Shown: positions 25,688 to 34,218, counted from the stretch's first letter. The stretch: DNA of 64,000 bases from Streptomyces sp. SCSIO 30461 (GCF_037023745.1 NZ_CP146101.1:2782001-2846000); one strand, 5' to 3'. Numbers and translations: made by a program. The notes: generated from the sequence alone by a model not told the origin.

Positions 25688-26809
25688 TCACCAGCCCAGT
25701 TCGGTCGCAGTGGCTTCGGCGATGGCGGGGGAGCAGGTCATGCCGCGGCCGCCGGGCCCGGTCACCAGCCAGATGCCGTCGCGCACCTGCTGGCGGTGGA
25801 CGACGCGGCTGGTGTCGGTGCACTGTGCGTACACGCCCGCCCAGCGGCGGCGGATGCGGGGCGGCGGGCGGCCGAGAAAGGACTGGACGACGCGAGCGAG
25901 ATGCTCATAGGGGTCTTCGAGGGTGTCGAAGGCGAAGGGCTGCTCGTACTCGTGGGTGTCGCCGATGGTCAGTCCGCCGTCGAGGCGCTGGACCATCAGG
26001 AGCTGCATCCTGTGGGCGGCGGCAGTCGGGTCCTGCGGCTGCCCGGCGTTCAGGGCGTCGAGGGCGGGGGATCGGTACGCCGGGTAGTAGCGGAACGAGT
26101 CGGCATCGGCGACGGAGGTTGTCAGGGGTTCGCCGAGCGGGTCCGTCTGCATCATCTGGAGCCGCACCCGGCGCACCGGGACCTCCCCTGCGACCTCGCG
26201 GACCAGACCGGTGAGCGAGGCTCCGGTGCACAGTACGACGGCATCGCCGGTGTGGACGTCCCCGTGGTCGTCGCGGACCGCGTTCTCCCCCACGACGTCC
26301 CGCACCTCGCGGTGTGGGACGAAGGTGTACCGGCCACTGCTCAGGAGTGCTTGGCGCAGGGCGAGTTGGGCCGCACGGGGCTCGACCGCCGCGTCCCGCC
26401 CGCACCATAGGGCGGCGTCGAACGTGCCGCGCAGCGCCGGGTTGGCGGCCCGGGCTTCGGCGGCCGTGAGCAGTCGGTAGCCGCGGGCTCCGCCGTCCGC
26501 GCGGGAGACCGCGGCCTCGGCGACGGCGTGCTCCAATGCCCCGCGCACGGGTGTGAGCGATCCGGTCGCCCGGAAGCCGATCCCCGGGACGCGGGCGCCG
26601 ATCGCCTCCCACAGCTCCCGGGCCCGCAGGGCGGTGTCGAGCTCCACGCCGCCTGCGCGTCCGCTGACCCAGATCTGTCCGAAGTTGCGGACCGAGGCCC
26701 CCCGCGCCTCCGCCTCGCGCTCGATGTGGACGACCTCATGGCCGCGTTCGGCGGCCTGCCAGGCGTGCATGGTGCCCACCACGCCGGCTCCTACGACGAT
26801 CACCTTCAT
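25688..26809 (-). CDS. FAD-dependent amine oxidoreductase, TIGR03364 type (aminophosphonate-linked)
   Basis: A DAO-fold flavoprotein of 373 residues. It has the N-terminal motif VIVVGAGVVGTMHAWQAAER, the substrate-side HEVVHIERE, and a C-terminal FAD motif WLVTGPGGRGMTCSP. Relatives oxidise 2-aminoethylphosphonate or its N-methyl form to phosphonoacetaldehyde. The ATG at 26809 gives the family's usual length; an upstream GTG at 26818 sits too close to the AGGAG. It is the first gene of a two-gene operon with the HAD, behind a GntR gene and a perfect palindrome. Confidence 0.87.
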   Translation of the reverse strand: MKVIVVGAGVVGTMHAWQAAERGHEVVHIEREAEARGASVRNFGQIWVSGRAGGVELDTALRARELWEAIGARVPGIGFRATGSLTPVRGALEHAVAEAAVSRADGGARGYRLLTAAEARAANPALRGTFDAALWCGRDAAVEPRAAQLALRQALLSSGRYTFVPHREVRDVVGENAVRDDHGDVHTGDAVVLCTGASLTGLVREVAGEVPVRRVRLQMMQTDPLGEPLTTSVADADSFRYYPAYRSPALDALNAGQPQDPTAAAHRMQLLMVQRLDGGLTIGDTHEYEQPFAFDTLEDPYEHLARVVQSFLGRPPPRIRRRWAGVYAQCTDTSRVVHRQQVRDGIWLVTGPGGRGMTCSPAIAEATATELGW

Positions 26810-26892
26810 GGCATTCACGCTCCTGGTGCCCGGTGACTCTCTCCGATCCGCCGGGCATCCGGACGGTGAACGACCCGCCAAGCTTGGACCAG

Positions 26893-26922
26893 ACCCGTTA
26901 TCATCCTGTGATGATAACGGGT
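26893..26922. promoter_or_regulatory. Perfect 13-bp-arm palindrome, probable GntR operator
   Basis: Arms ACCCGTTATCATC and its exact complement flank CTGT. It lies in the 132-bp gap between the gntR-type gene and the oxidoreductase start. The core is AT-containing and no T-run follows on either side, arguing for a protein-binding site rather than a terminator. Confidence 0.7.
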
Positions 26923-26941
26923 GGTTTGCGGGACCGACCGA

Positions 26942-27706
26942 CTACTGGGGGCCCAGACGCGTGGTGAAGCTGAACCGGTCGCCCCGGTAGAGCGTGCGCA
27001 CCCGTTCCAGGGGCCGTCCGGAAGTGTCTCGTGAGACGCGGTGCAGCAGCAGCATCGGCAACGCCGGCGGCGTGCCGATCAGCATGGCCTCGCGCGGTGT
27101 CGCCAGCACCGTCTCGATCCGCTCGTCCGCGTCGCCGACGGCGATTCCGAGCCGGTCGCGCAGATAGGCGTAGAACGACGAGTCCGGATCGAAGTCACTG
27201 TCCAGGCGCGGAACACGGCACTCCGCGACATAGGTGCTTTCCAGCCCCACCCGTTCGTCGTCGGCGCGCAGTACGCGCTCCATGTGCCAGACGGGCTCGC
27301 CGGGTTTCGTGTCGACCTCGGGTGCGAGCGCCTCCGAGCAGGGGAACCGCTCCAGTGAGACAAGGGTCCGACCCGGCCCGAGCCCCTGCCGGCGTACTCC
27401 CTCCGTGTAGCTCGCAAGCGCGAGCGGCTGTTCCAGCTTGGGCCCGGCGACCACAGTCCCGCGGCCCTTCCGGCGCAGCCGCCCCTCCAGGAGCAGCTCG
27501 CGCAGAGCCTGGCGCACGGTTTCCCGCGAGACCTCGTAGCCGACGGCGAGATCGCGCTCGGTCGGCAGCAGCCTCCCTTCCCCCAGCTCGTCCAAGAGCG
27601 CGGCGAGCTTCGCCTTCACCATGTAGTACTTCGGAATGCGGCCGTGCTCGGGGATGCCGGAGCGAACGGGGGCGCCGGGCTGGCTGGAACCACTGTGCTT
27701 CTCCAC
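26942..27706 (-). CDS. GntR-family regulator, HutC/UTRA type
   Basis: A 254-residue protein. The N-terminal winged helix has PKYYMVKAKLAALLDELGEG, LPTERDLAVGYEVSRETVRQ and LRRKGRGTVV. A UTRA effector domain follows, with WHMERVLRADDERVGLESTY, LLHRVSRDTSGRPLERVR and a C-terminal LYRGDRFSFTTRL. UTRA binds small metabolites such as phosphosugars or phosphonates. It is upstream of and co-oriented with the FAD oxidoreductase/HAD pair, with the palindrome between. It is likely their repressor, responding to the phosphonate substrate or product. Confidence 0.92.
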   Translation of the reverse strand: MEKHSGSSQPGAPVRSGIPEHGRIPKYYMVKAKLAALLDELGEGRLLPTERDLAVGYEVSRETVRQALRELLLEGRLRRKGRGTVVAGPKLEQPLALASYTEGVRRQGLGPGRTLVSLERFPCSEALAPEVDTKPGEPVWHMERVLRADDERVGLESTYVAECRVPRLDSDFDPDSSFYAYLRDRLGIAVGDADERIETVLATPREAMLIGTPPALPMLLLHRVSRDTSGRPLERVRTLYRGDRFSFTTRLGPQ

Positions 27707-27838
27707 CCGGCGATCGTCGCAGACCGGTCTGTACGGTGCGTCTCCCGTGGGTGCCGAGCACGCCGCGGCGGGACGCCGCGGGAGTCGGCCCCACCGGAAC
27801 GTCGGGGCTGACGCCTGGGCTCGGCCGCAGGACGGACG

Positions 27839-28558
27839 TCAGGGATGTCGTGCCGAGTTCCGCCGTGCCAGCATCTCTGCCATCGTCTCCGCCTCCGACC
27901 GCTGGGCGTCGAGCATCTTCCGGGCGAGGGCCTTCTCCTGCGGCACGGCGCACAGGTCCGCGCAGCCCCGTGCCATCGCGAGCCCGCCCTGGTGGTGGGC
28001 GGTCATCATCCGCAGGAAGAGCACCTCGGCCTGCTCCCCGCTCGCCGTCGCCAATCGTCGGAGATCCGCCCGGGTCGCCATGCCGGGCATCAGCGATCCG
28101 GCACGGTGCCGATGACCACCACGATCGTCGTTCTCCCCATGACCGCTGTCGCCCGCACTGCTGCCGGAAGCCGTCATCCAGGCCATGGGTGCCGTTCCGG
28201 GCGCGGCCTTCGGCAGCCCCCACAGGTCGAGCCACCCCAGCAGCATGCCGCGCTGGTTGGCCTGGGTGTTGGCGATGTCATAGGCGAGCCGCCGTACTTC
28301 TTCGTCCCGGGTGAGGTCGCGGACGACGAAGGACATCTCCACCGCCTGCTGGTGGTGGACGGCCATGTCCCGGGCGAATCCCGCATCGGGCGAGTCCGGC
28401 GCGGGGGCGGCCACCGGGCCGCCGTGCCCGGTCGGGTGACGCTCGTCGTCCGTGGCCGTGGAAGCGACCCCGGCCGCGCCCGCGGACGCGAACAGCAGCA
28501 CCGGCAGGGCGCAGGCCGTGGCGGCGAGCCCGCGAGCCCTCGTCCAGGTCCGCTTCAC
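27839..28558 (-). CDS. Secreted DUF305-family protein with two HH-type motifs
   Basis: A 239-residue protein with a signal peptide (TWTRARGLAATACALPVLLF). It has two DUF305 repeats, one with DMAVHHQQAVEMS and one with MMTAHHQGGLAMA. Between them is a His/Gly/Asp-rich loop (GHGENDDRGGHRHRAG). DUF305 is a ferritin-like helical domain often linked to copper and other metal loci. The GTG at 28558 overlaps the DUF3105 stop as GTGA, so the pair is coupled, a common Streptomyces arrangement. The exact role is unknown. Confidence 0.88.
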   Translation of the reverse strand: MKRTWTRARGLAATACALPVLLFASAGAAGVASTATDDERHPTGHGGPVAAPAPDSPDAGFARDMAVHHQQAVEMSFVVRDLTRDEEVRRLAYDIANTQANQRGMLLGWLDLWGLPKAAPGTAPMAWMTASGSSAGDSGHGENDDRGGHRHRAGSLMPGMATRADLRRLATASGEQAEVLFLRMMTAHHQGGLAMARGCADLCAVPQEKALARKMLDAQRSEAETMAEMLARRNSARHP

Positions 28559-29163
28559 CCGCTCAGCCCGCCCGTGCACGTGGCACCCGGCTCGGGCGTC
28601 TGCGGGCCCTGCACGTATGTGGTGAGGAACCGGTCCACCCGCGGGTCGTCCGCGCTGCCGACCGCCAGTTGCCTGCCCCAGGCGGTCAGCATGATGACCC
28701 CGGTCTGGTCGTGGACCGGACTCATCATCGTGTACGGCGTCCTGCCGACCTTCTCCCCGAGCTTGCGCACCTCGGCCGCCGGGGCCCTGTCGTTGTACGT
28801 CACCCACACCGCGCCGTGCTCCAGTGAGTGCACGGCGTTCACATCGGGGACCGGCTCGTCGTAGACGTCGCCGTCGCAGTTCATCCACACCGGGTGGTGG
28901 TCACCCCCGACCGGAGGCTTCATCGGGTACCTCACCGCCGTGGTGACGTGCCCGCGCCCGAGCTTTTCGGAGTCCCAGGTCTTCTCACCTCTGATGATCG
29001 GCTCGTCGATCACGGCATGAGGGCTGCTCGCCGAGGTGACTTGGGCCGCCGTCGTCGTCTCCGCGGGGGCGGCACGTGACGGGAGGGCGAGTGACGCTGC
29101 GAGTCCTGCCACGGCCGTACCCGCGACCAGCGGGCTGATGACGAATCGCATGCTCATCTCCAT
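28555..29163 (-). CDS. Secreted DUF3105-family protein
   Basis: A 202-residue exported protein with a signal peptide (VISPLVAGTAVAGLAASLAL). The DUF3105 hallmarks are HPVWMNCDGDVYDEP, NAVHSLEHGAVWVTY and ILMLTAWGRQ-like VIMLTAWGRQLAVGS. Unlike many homologues it lacks a clear membrane anchor beyond the signal. It is translationally coupled to the DUF305 gene. The conserved His and Cys residues suggest metal handling at the cell surface. This is inference, as the family has no proven activity. Confidence 0.87.
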   Translation of the reverse strand: MEMSMRFVISPLVAGTAVAGLAASLALPSRAAPAETTTAAQVTSASSPHAVIDEPIIRGEKTWDSEKLGRGHVTTAVRYPMKPPVGGDHHPVWMNCDGDVYDEPVPDVNAVHSLEHGAVWVTYNDRAPAAEVRKLGEKVGRTPYTMMSPVHDQTGVIMLTAWGRQLAVGSADDPRVDRFLTTYVQGPQTPEPGATCTGGLSG

Positions 29164-29438
29164 GTGCGTCTTGGTTCGTGGACCTGGCGAACAGGCCGCC
29201 CCCGACGCTAGCGATCTTCGGCCGGTGCTCCCGGGAAGGCTCCCCTGCGCTCACTCGAAGGAGCGGTCACGTCCTGGCCCCGCACCTCGGGGCACCCGCA
29301 GTGCCCGGCGGGCGCGGCGTCCACGACGATGGTCTCGGAGAAGACGGGGGAACCGCGCGGCCGCCGACGCCACAGCGCGAAGGCCGCCTCCCGTAGTTCG
29401 CCGCCGACCGTGAAGCGTGAGGCAGCGCACCCACGTTG

Positions 29439-30335
29439 TCAGCAGCCGGGTCCCCGACGGACGAACGGAGACGGTTGCCAGCGCAGGCGTACGCCGCTGG
29501 CCCGCGCGATCGCGCGCAGGTGCGGACCCGTGTTGCCGATGTACCAGATCGGCCGGTCCGCGTGCGGCCAGGCGTAGGCGGGGACTCCGTCGTCCAGCAG
29601 AGACATCAGCCGGGGCTGCCCCAGCGACATGGCGGAGAACGCGTAGAGCGCGGGCAGCCGCGGGGCGATCAGACCGTAGTCGAGCATGCGGGCGAGCGGG
29701 TGCTCGTCGAGGACGGTTTCCTCGACCGGCGCGCTCACCGGGTAGTCGGGCGGGAAGGACCGGCCGAGGTCGAGGAACATCTGGACGCTCCGGTGGCGCG
29801 GGTCGGCCAGCAGGGGACCCAACGGAGCCAGCGGGCCGAGCGCGAGTCCGGGGCGCACCAGCATCGCGTGCGTGAACAGGACACGGAGCAGCGCCACGTT
29901 CATCATGAACCGCTCCACCTGCTGTTCGGCCGCGGCCAGGTCCTCGTGCTCCAGGTAGCCCGCGACGATGCTGGCGTTGTGGGCGCGGTACCAGCGACCC
30001 GGTGAGGGCGCGCGGACGAACCTCACCCAGGACTCGACGCTTCGGGAACTTGCCGTGCCCGAGCCCCCGGCGCACAGCAGGTGGGCCTCGGTCTTGTCGC
30101 GCAGCAGGCGTTCGTTGACGGAGCGCCACCAAGGGCTGCCCGGCGGGTCGGCGGATTCCGGCGCGAGCACGCCGCGAGCCAGCGACCAGCGCGTGAAACT
30201 CAGCTCTGCATGGCCGTACCGGCGGCGAGGCCCTGTGGCGAGCCGATAGAACTCCCGCGCCAGCGCGTAGCGTCCGTCCGGGTCGTCCCGCACCTGCGCG
30301 ACGCGCCGTCGCGCCTGTGATGCGGCGTCAGCCAC
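29439..30335 (-). CDS. Conserved hypothetical protein (298 aa)
   Basis: Coherent codon usage and a mostly helical protein with segments such as FYRLATGPRRRYGHAELSFT, SPWWRSVNERLLRDKTEAHL, WYRAHNASIVAGYL and MMNVALLRVLFTHAML. Similar uncharacterised proteins are frequent in streptomycetes. No catalytic motif or signal peptide is evident. A hydrophobic helical stretch (ALLRVLFTHAMLVRPGLALG) may be amphipathic. It stands alone between the DUF3105 gene and a gene-free stretch. Confidence 0.7.
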   Translation of the reverse strand: MADAASQARRRVAQVRDDPDGRYALAREFYRLATGPRRRYGHAELSFTRWSLARGVLAPESADPPGSPWWRSVNERLLRDKTEAHLLCAGGSGTASSRSVESWVRFVRAPSPGRWYRAHNASIVAGYLEHEDLAAAEQQVERFMMNVALLRVLFTHAMLVRPGLALGPLAPLGPLLADPRHRSVQMFLDLGRSFPPDYPVSAPVEETVLDEHPLARMLDYGLIAPRLPALYAFSAMSLGQPRLMSLLDDGVPAYAWPHADRPIWYIGNTGPHLRAIARASGVRLRWQPSPFVRRGPGC

Positions 30336-30743
30336 GACTGCTCGATCGAATCGGCACCATGCGACCGCCTTCGCGGATCTGATCTCAAGACCGGCCTACG
30401 CCGAGCCGCCACGGCCCCGGCACGGAACACCGGCACGACCGTATCGCGACGCGGACGGCCTTCAGCAGATCGGGACCCGCGACGGCGCCACGCCCCGGAC
30501 GGGACCGCCCGATCGCCACGGGCGGGGCGCCCGAGGACGCGAGCCGCCGCGTCCTACCGTGTCCGGATCACGCGGCACGTCGGCCCGGTCGCGTCCCGTC
30601 ACCAGGTGTGCCGACGGGTGTCCGGGAGCCATCCACGAGAAGGCGGGAAAACGTCGGCCGGTGATGTCGAGAACCCGCGCCCGGCTCCGGCCCCGTGGTG
30701 AACGCAACCACAACGGGTCGCACGAGTGCCGAGGTGAAACACG
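30336..30743. other. Gene-free stretch of about 400 bp
   Basis: Very GC-rich, with no open frame showing family motifs. Its right end should contain the promoter of the decayed DGPF gene (GAGGTG lies before its ATG). Confidence 0.4.
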
Positions 30744-31065
30744 ATGGCCAAGTACTTGCCGCTGAAGCACTACCGGGGCGCCCCGGCTGGAGAAGACGGG
30801 CGAGTTCGTCGACGGTCAGGCGCTCGCCCCTGAGGGAGCGTGGGTCCGCTACGACGGTGAGGGGCGCCCCCCGGTGACCGACGGACCGTTCGCGGAGACC
30901 GAGGACCTCAACGCCGGTCGGATGGTCATCGACGTCGACAGCTACGAGCGCGCCGTCGAGCTGGCCGAGGAACTCTCCGCCGCCCCTGGAGCGGGTGGCA
31001 AGCCGATCCACGAGTGGCTGGAGGTACGCCCGTTCCTGGCCGTGCCGCCCACCATCGCCGAGTGA
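30744..31065 (+). pseudogene. YCII-related/DGPF protein gene with internal deletion
   Basis: It starts MAKYLPLKHYRGAP, as in intact family members. Near 30786 it jumps, out of frame, to TGEFVDGQALAPEG, skipping the normal segment of about 35 residues. The remainder is complete: VTDGPFAETEDLNAGRMVID with the DGPF motif, then PIHEWLEVRPFLA and a stop. DGPF proteins are partners of ECF sigma factors. The start of a sigma gene follows eight bases on, so the natural gene order is kept although both are broken. Confidence 0.75.
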
Positions 31066-31073
31066 CGTCAGCG

Positions 31074-31400
31074 ATGGACGAGGCCCTGCTCAGGAGCCTC
31101 AGCCGAGTGTGCTCCCCGTCCTCGCCCGCCGCGAAGCCGGCTTCGCGGCGGGCGAGGACGCCGTCCCGCCATCGCGGCACTCCACGCCGACGCGCCAACC
31201 ACGCAGGAGACCGACTGGGTGCAGATCGTCGAGTGGTACGACGAACCCGCGCGCCTGACCGACAGCCCGTTCGTCCGGCTCAACCGTGCCGTCGCCGTCG
31301 GTGAAGCCGAAGGACCCCCGCGGGCCGGCGGCGCTCGCGGCACTTGACGCCTCACCGCGTGGCGCGCGGAACGGGGGAACCGACGCTGCTGGGCTGTTGC
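31074..31400 (+). pseudogene. ECF sigma factor (DGPF-linked, ECF42-like) remnant
   Basis: The N-terminus MDEALLRSL is followed after a frameshift by PVLARREAGFAAGEDAV, the start of region 2. The helix-turn-helix and most of the protein are missing. The sequence resumes in the C-terminal extension: IAALHADA, TDWVQIVEWYDE, LTDSP and VRLNRAVAVGEAEGP. It then shifts frame again into AALAALDASPRG. At least one large deletion and two frameshifts make it inactive. Pairing with a DGPF gene identifies the group. Confidence 0.7.
31118..31159. repeat. 42-bp perfect palindrome
   Basis: Twenty-one-base arms with no loop, running from GTCCTCGCCCGCCGCGAAGC outward to its exact complement. It lies within the broken sigma-factor gene and could extrude as a cruciform or fold in RNA. 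Confidence 0.9.
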
Positions 31401-31421
31401 GGAAGCAAAGGCTCTTGGTCG

Positions 31422-31443
31422 GGCCGCTGCGGGAGCAGCGGCC
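31422..31443 (+). terminator. Hairpin upstream of the GNAT gene
   Basis: A perfect 9-bp stem GGCCGCTGC-GGGA-GCAGCGGCC, with extra flanking pairs. It is terminator-like and may insulate the GNAT gene from the decayed region. It could also be a leader hairpin, as it lies about 50 bp before the GNAT start. Confidence 0.5.
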
Positions 31444-31494
31444 GGCCCGGTTAGTCGGTTGCGGACCTCCGGGTTGGAGTGTCTGATCCCGGCT

Positions 31495-32361
31495 ATGACT
31501 ATTGTGCTGGGTACGCCGACCGTCGACGGGGTACGTGAGGCCATAGCAGCGCTGCGGGAGTGGCAGTACGACGAAGCGCCGATGCAGTTGCATTCCGGGG
31601 ACATCGGCTGGAACTACCGGTTCGGAACGGCCGAGACGGCCGCGTTGGTCCGGACCTGGAGTCGGGACGGGCGGATTATCGCGGTCGGGATGCTCGACTC
31701 GCCGACCCTGGTGCGGATGACGGTCGCTCCGGACGCTTTCCAGGACGAGGACTTGGCGCGGCGGTTCGTCGAGGACTTCTCGTTGCCTGAGCGCGGCGTG
31801 CTGCCGGAAGGAGCTGTGTCCGTCGAGGCGCCGTTGGGCCTGCTGCTCCACGACCTGCTGAGCAAGGAGGGCTGGGGCGTCGACGAGCCGTGGACGCCGC
31901 TCTTCCGCGACCTCACCGAGCCGGTGGAGGACCCCGGCGTGCGGATCAAGTCGATCGGCCCGGAGCAGGCGCAGGACTTCGCCGACGTCCTGCGGTCGGC
32001 GTTCAACACCTCGCGGCCTACGCGCGAATACTGGCACGCGATGTCGGCGGGACCGTTCTACGCCGACGCTCGCTGCCTGGGCGCCTATGACGACCAGGGC
32101 AGTGTGGCGGCGGTGGTGACGGTGTGGTCGGCCGGCCCGGGAAAGCCGGGGCTGGTCGAGCCGATGGGCGTCCACGAGAGCCACCGCGGTCGCGGTTACG
32201 GTCGGGCGATCACCGCGGCCGGGGCGGCCGCGCTGCGGGAGATGGGCTCGTCGAGCGTACGTGTGTGCACGCCGAGTTCCAACGTCGGCGGTGTCGCCAC
32301 GTACAAGGCTGCCGGGTTCGAGGTGCGGCCGCAGGTGCGGGACCGGATCCGGACGGCCTGA
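31495..32361 (+). CDS. GNAT-family N-acetyltransferase (two-domain)
   Basis: A 288-residue protein. The C-terminal GNAT half has the acetyl-CoA loop GVHESHRGRGYGRAITAAGA and the beta-bulge strand SSVRVCTPSSN, then VATYKAAGFEV. The N-terminal ~150 residues (starting MTIVLGTPTVDGVREAIAAL) resemble a degenerate GNAT-like half with IGWNYRFGTAETAALVRTWS. Such tandem architecture is common in Streptomyces. The substrate is unknown. The ATG at 31495 fits the family start better than an upstream one at 31459. Confidence 0.85.
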   Translation: MTIVLGTPTVDGVREAIAALREWQYDEAPMQLHSGDIGWNYRFGTAETAALVRTWSRDGRIIAVGMLDSPTLVRMTVAPDAFQDEDLARRFVEDFSLPERGVLPEGAVSVEAPLGLLLHDLLSKEGWGVDEPWTPLFRDLTEPVEDPGVRIKSIGPEQAQDFADVLRSAFNTSRPTREYWHAMSAGPFYADARCLGAYDDQGSVAAVVTVWSAGPGKPGLVEPMGVHESHRGRGYGRAITAAGAAALREMGSSSVRVCTPSSNVGGVATYKAAGFEVRPQVRDRIRTA

Positions 32362-32470
32362 CGCCGGGGCTGCTCGGTAAGGCGGCAGCCTGGGGCGTAG
32401 ATCGTCCGTCAGGTGCGGGTTCTGCGGCTTCTCAACCGCCGTCTCGGGTTGCGCTCGTACGCTGCGACGC

Positions 32471-32736
32471 GTGGTGGATCCCGAGGTGCATAAGCGGATC
32501 ACCGCGCGCCGCGCGGAGCTGGTGAAATCGAAGAGCAACTGGTCAAGCAGCTGTCCGAGGTGCGGGCCGAGCGGGACGAGCTGGCCGTGGCGGTGCGGGT
32601 GTGGCGGCGGATGAGCGAGCAGCTCGTCGACGAACGGGCAACGGCCAGGTCGCCGGTGGTCCAGGTGGCGCGCCGGGCGGTGTGGACGGCGACGATGATC
32701 GGCTGTGGTTCGTCCGGCTCCTGCGAGGTCGTGTAG
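32471..32736 (+). pseudogene. Frameshifted fragment of a coiled-coil hypothetical protein
   Basis: A GTG-started frame reads VVDPEVHKRITARRAEL, then a one-step frameshift is needed to continue into EEQLVKQLSEVRAERDELAV and RRMSEQLVDERA. The combined product resembles the N-terminal coiled coil of a small protein repeated in many Streptomyces genomes. The rest, to TAG at 32734, is unlike that family. Confidence 0.5.
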
Positions 32737-32760
32737 CAGCCTGGGCGGGGAGATGCCACG

Positions 32761-34218
32761 ATGAGCGAGGGGTGTGAATCGAGGCGAGCGATGAAGGTTC
32801 CTTCGGGGAATCGCGCCACGCGCGCCACCGGCCTGTTCACCGGCCGGGACCGATCCGTGATCATGGCGGCTGCGCTGTCCATGCTGCTCGTGCAGATGGA
32901 CTGGTTCGCGCTCAACCTGACGCTTCCTGTGATCGCCCGGGACTACAGTGAACCGACCACCGACCTGCAGTGGCTGGTCAGCGGGTACATGCTCACCCTG
33001 GGTGCCTTCATGATCACCGGAGGCCGGGTCGCAGACGTCCAGGGCCGCCGGCGGACGCTCGTCGCTGGACTCGTCGGCTTCGGCGCCGTCTCGGTCTTGT
33101 GCGGCCTGGCACCGTCCACCGGCTGGCTGGTCGCGGGGCGGGTCGTGCAGGGTGTGACCGCCGCCTTCATCTTCCCGGTCGCCGTCGCTGTCGTCACAAG
33201 CTACTTCCGGGACGACCGGCAGGGCCGGGCCGTCGGCACGGTGCTGGCCTTCAGCGCAGTGGGCACCGCCCTGGGGCCGTTCGTGGGCGGGACACTCGCC
33301 GAGCACGTCGGCTGGCGTGCGGTGTTCTTCCTCAACGTGCCGATCTGCGCCGTCGCCGTCTTCCTGATGCTCCGCTACGTCCCGGAGACCCGGGACACCC
33401 ACGCCTCCGGGCGGCTCGACCTGCCAGGCGCGGCGGCGATCGCGGGCGGTCTGACGCTGATCATGCTCGGCGTTGACCAGGGAGAGCGATGGGGCTGGGT
33501 CTCCCCGGCGACATGGGGCTGTTTCCTCGTCGGAGCCGCCCTGCTCGCACTCTTCGTCCGGATCGAGCGGCGCAGCGCGGAACCGCTGCTCGACCTCGGT
33601 CTGCTGCGGAACGGGCCTTTCGTCACCATCACCCTCGCGGGGTCCCTGTCCAACGTCGTCTATTGCCTGGTCGCCGTCCTCTCGGCGCTCTACCTCCAGC
33701 AGGCACGTGGCCTGTCGCCGTTCACCGCCGGGCTGATCTTCCTTGCGCTCTCGATTGGCGCGGGTACCGCGAGCTACTTCTCCGGGCACCTGGCGCAACG
33801 GTGGCGGCCCGAGGTGCTCATGGCCATCGCCATGTTCCTCAGCGGCACCTCACTGCTCGCCCTGACCTGGTCGACGCCGCTCGGCCTGTATGTGGTGGTC
33901 TTCGCCGTGGTCGGCGTCGGGCTGGGCCTCGGCTGGGCCCTGACGAACGTCGCCACCCAGTCGCACGTCTCGGAGAGTCGCCTCGCCGCCGCGTCCGGCT
34001 TCGTGCTGACGTCCCTGGTCCTGCTCGGCGCGCTGGCCGTCGCCGTCGCCTCGACAGTGCTGGAGCTCCTCAGCGGCTCGTCGTCCCGTGCGGCCTCCGA
34101 CGGCGCGGCCATCGAGACGGTACTGCGCTCCGCGGCCGCGCTCGCCTTGCTCGGAGGAGCACTGCTGCTCCGCCTGGCCCGCGCCCCGGCCCGGTCGACG
34201 CCCGGGGACTCCAGCTAA
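32761..34218 (+). CDS. MFS exporter, DHA2 (14-helix drug/H+ antiporter) family
   Basis: A 485-residue inner-membrane antiporter with about 14 transmembrane helices. It has motif A-like GGRVADVQGRRRTL after helix 2, motif C-like AVGTALGPFVGGTLAEHVGW in helix 5, and LNVPICAVAVFLMLRYVPET. It would export drugs or metabolites using the proton gradient. The ATG has GGGGAG eight bases upstream. No TetR/MarR regulator is adjacent. It lies between two decayed gene fragments. Confidence 0.9.
   Translation: MSEGCESRRAMKVPSGNRATRATGLFTGRDRSVIMAAALSMLLVQMDWFALNLTLPVIARDYSEPTTDLQWLVSGYMLTLGAFMITGGRVADVQGRRRTLVAGLVGFGAVSVLCGLAPSTGWLVAGRVVQGVTAAFIFPVAVAVVTSYFRDDRQGRAVGTVLAFSAVGTALGPFVGGTLAEHVGWRAVFFLNVPICAVAVFLMLRYVPETRDTHASGRLDLPGAAAIAGGLTLIMLGVDQGERWGWVSPATWGCFLVGAALLALFVRIERRSAEPLLDLGLLRNGPFVTITLAGSLSNVVYCLVAVLSALYLQQARGLSPFTAGLIFLALSIGAGTASYFSGHLAQRWRPEVLMAIAMFLSGTSLLALTWSTPLGLYVVVFAVVGVGLGLGWALTNVATQSHVSESRLAAASGFVLTSLVLLGALAVAVASTVLELLSGSSSRAASDGAAIETVLRSAAALALLGGALLLRLARAPARSTPGDSS

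Noticed and set aside
26893..26922. Palindrome as a terminator for the gntR-type gene
   Set aside because: The arms include AT-rich steps and no T-run follows. Its position before a co-oriented operon fits an operator better.
29251..30132. Alternative minus-strand frame overlapping the 298-residue hypothetical protein
   Set aside because: It is Arg/Pro-rich without structure. The other frame (29439-30335) has normal codon usage and conserved-looking segments.
31099..33798. 899-codon minus-strand open frame
   Set aside because: It runs antisense through a GNAT gene, a pseudogene and an exporter. No motif supports it.
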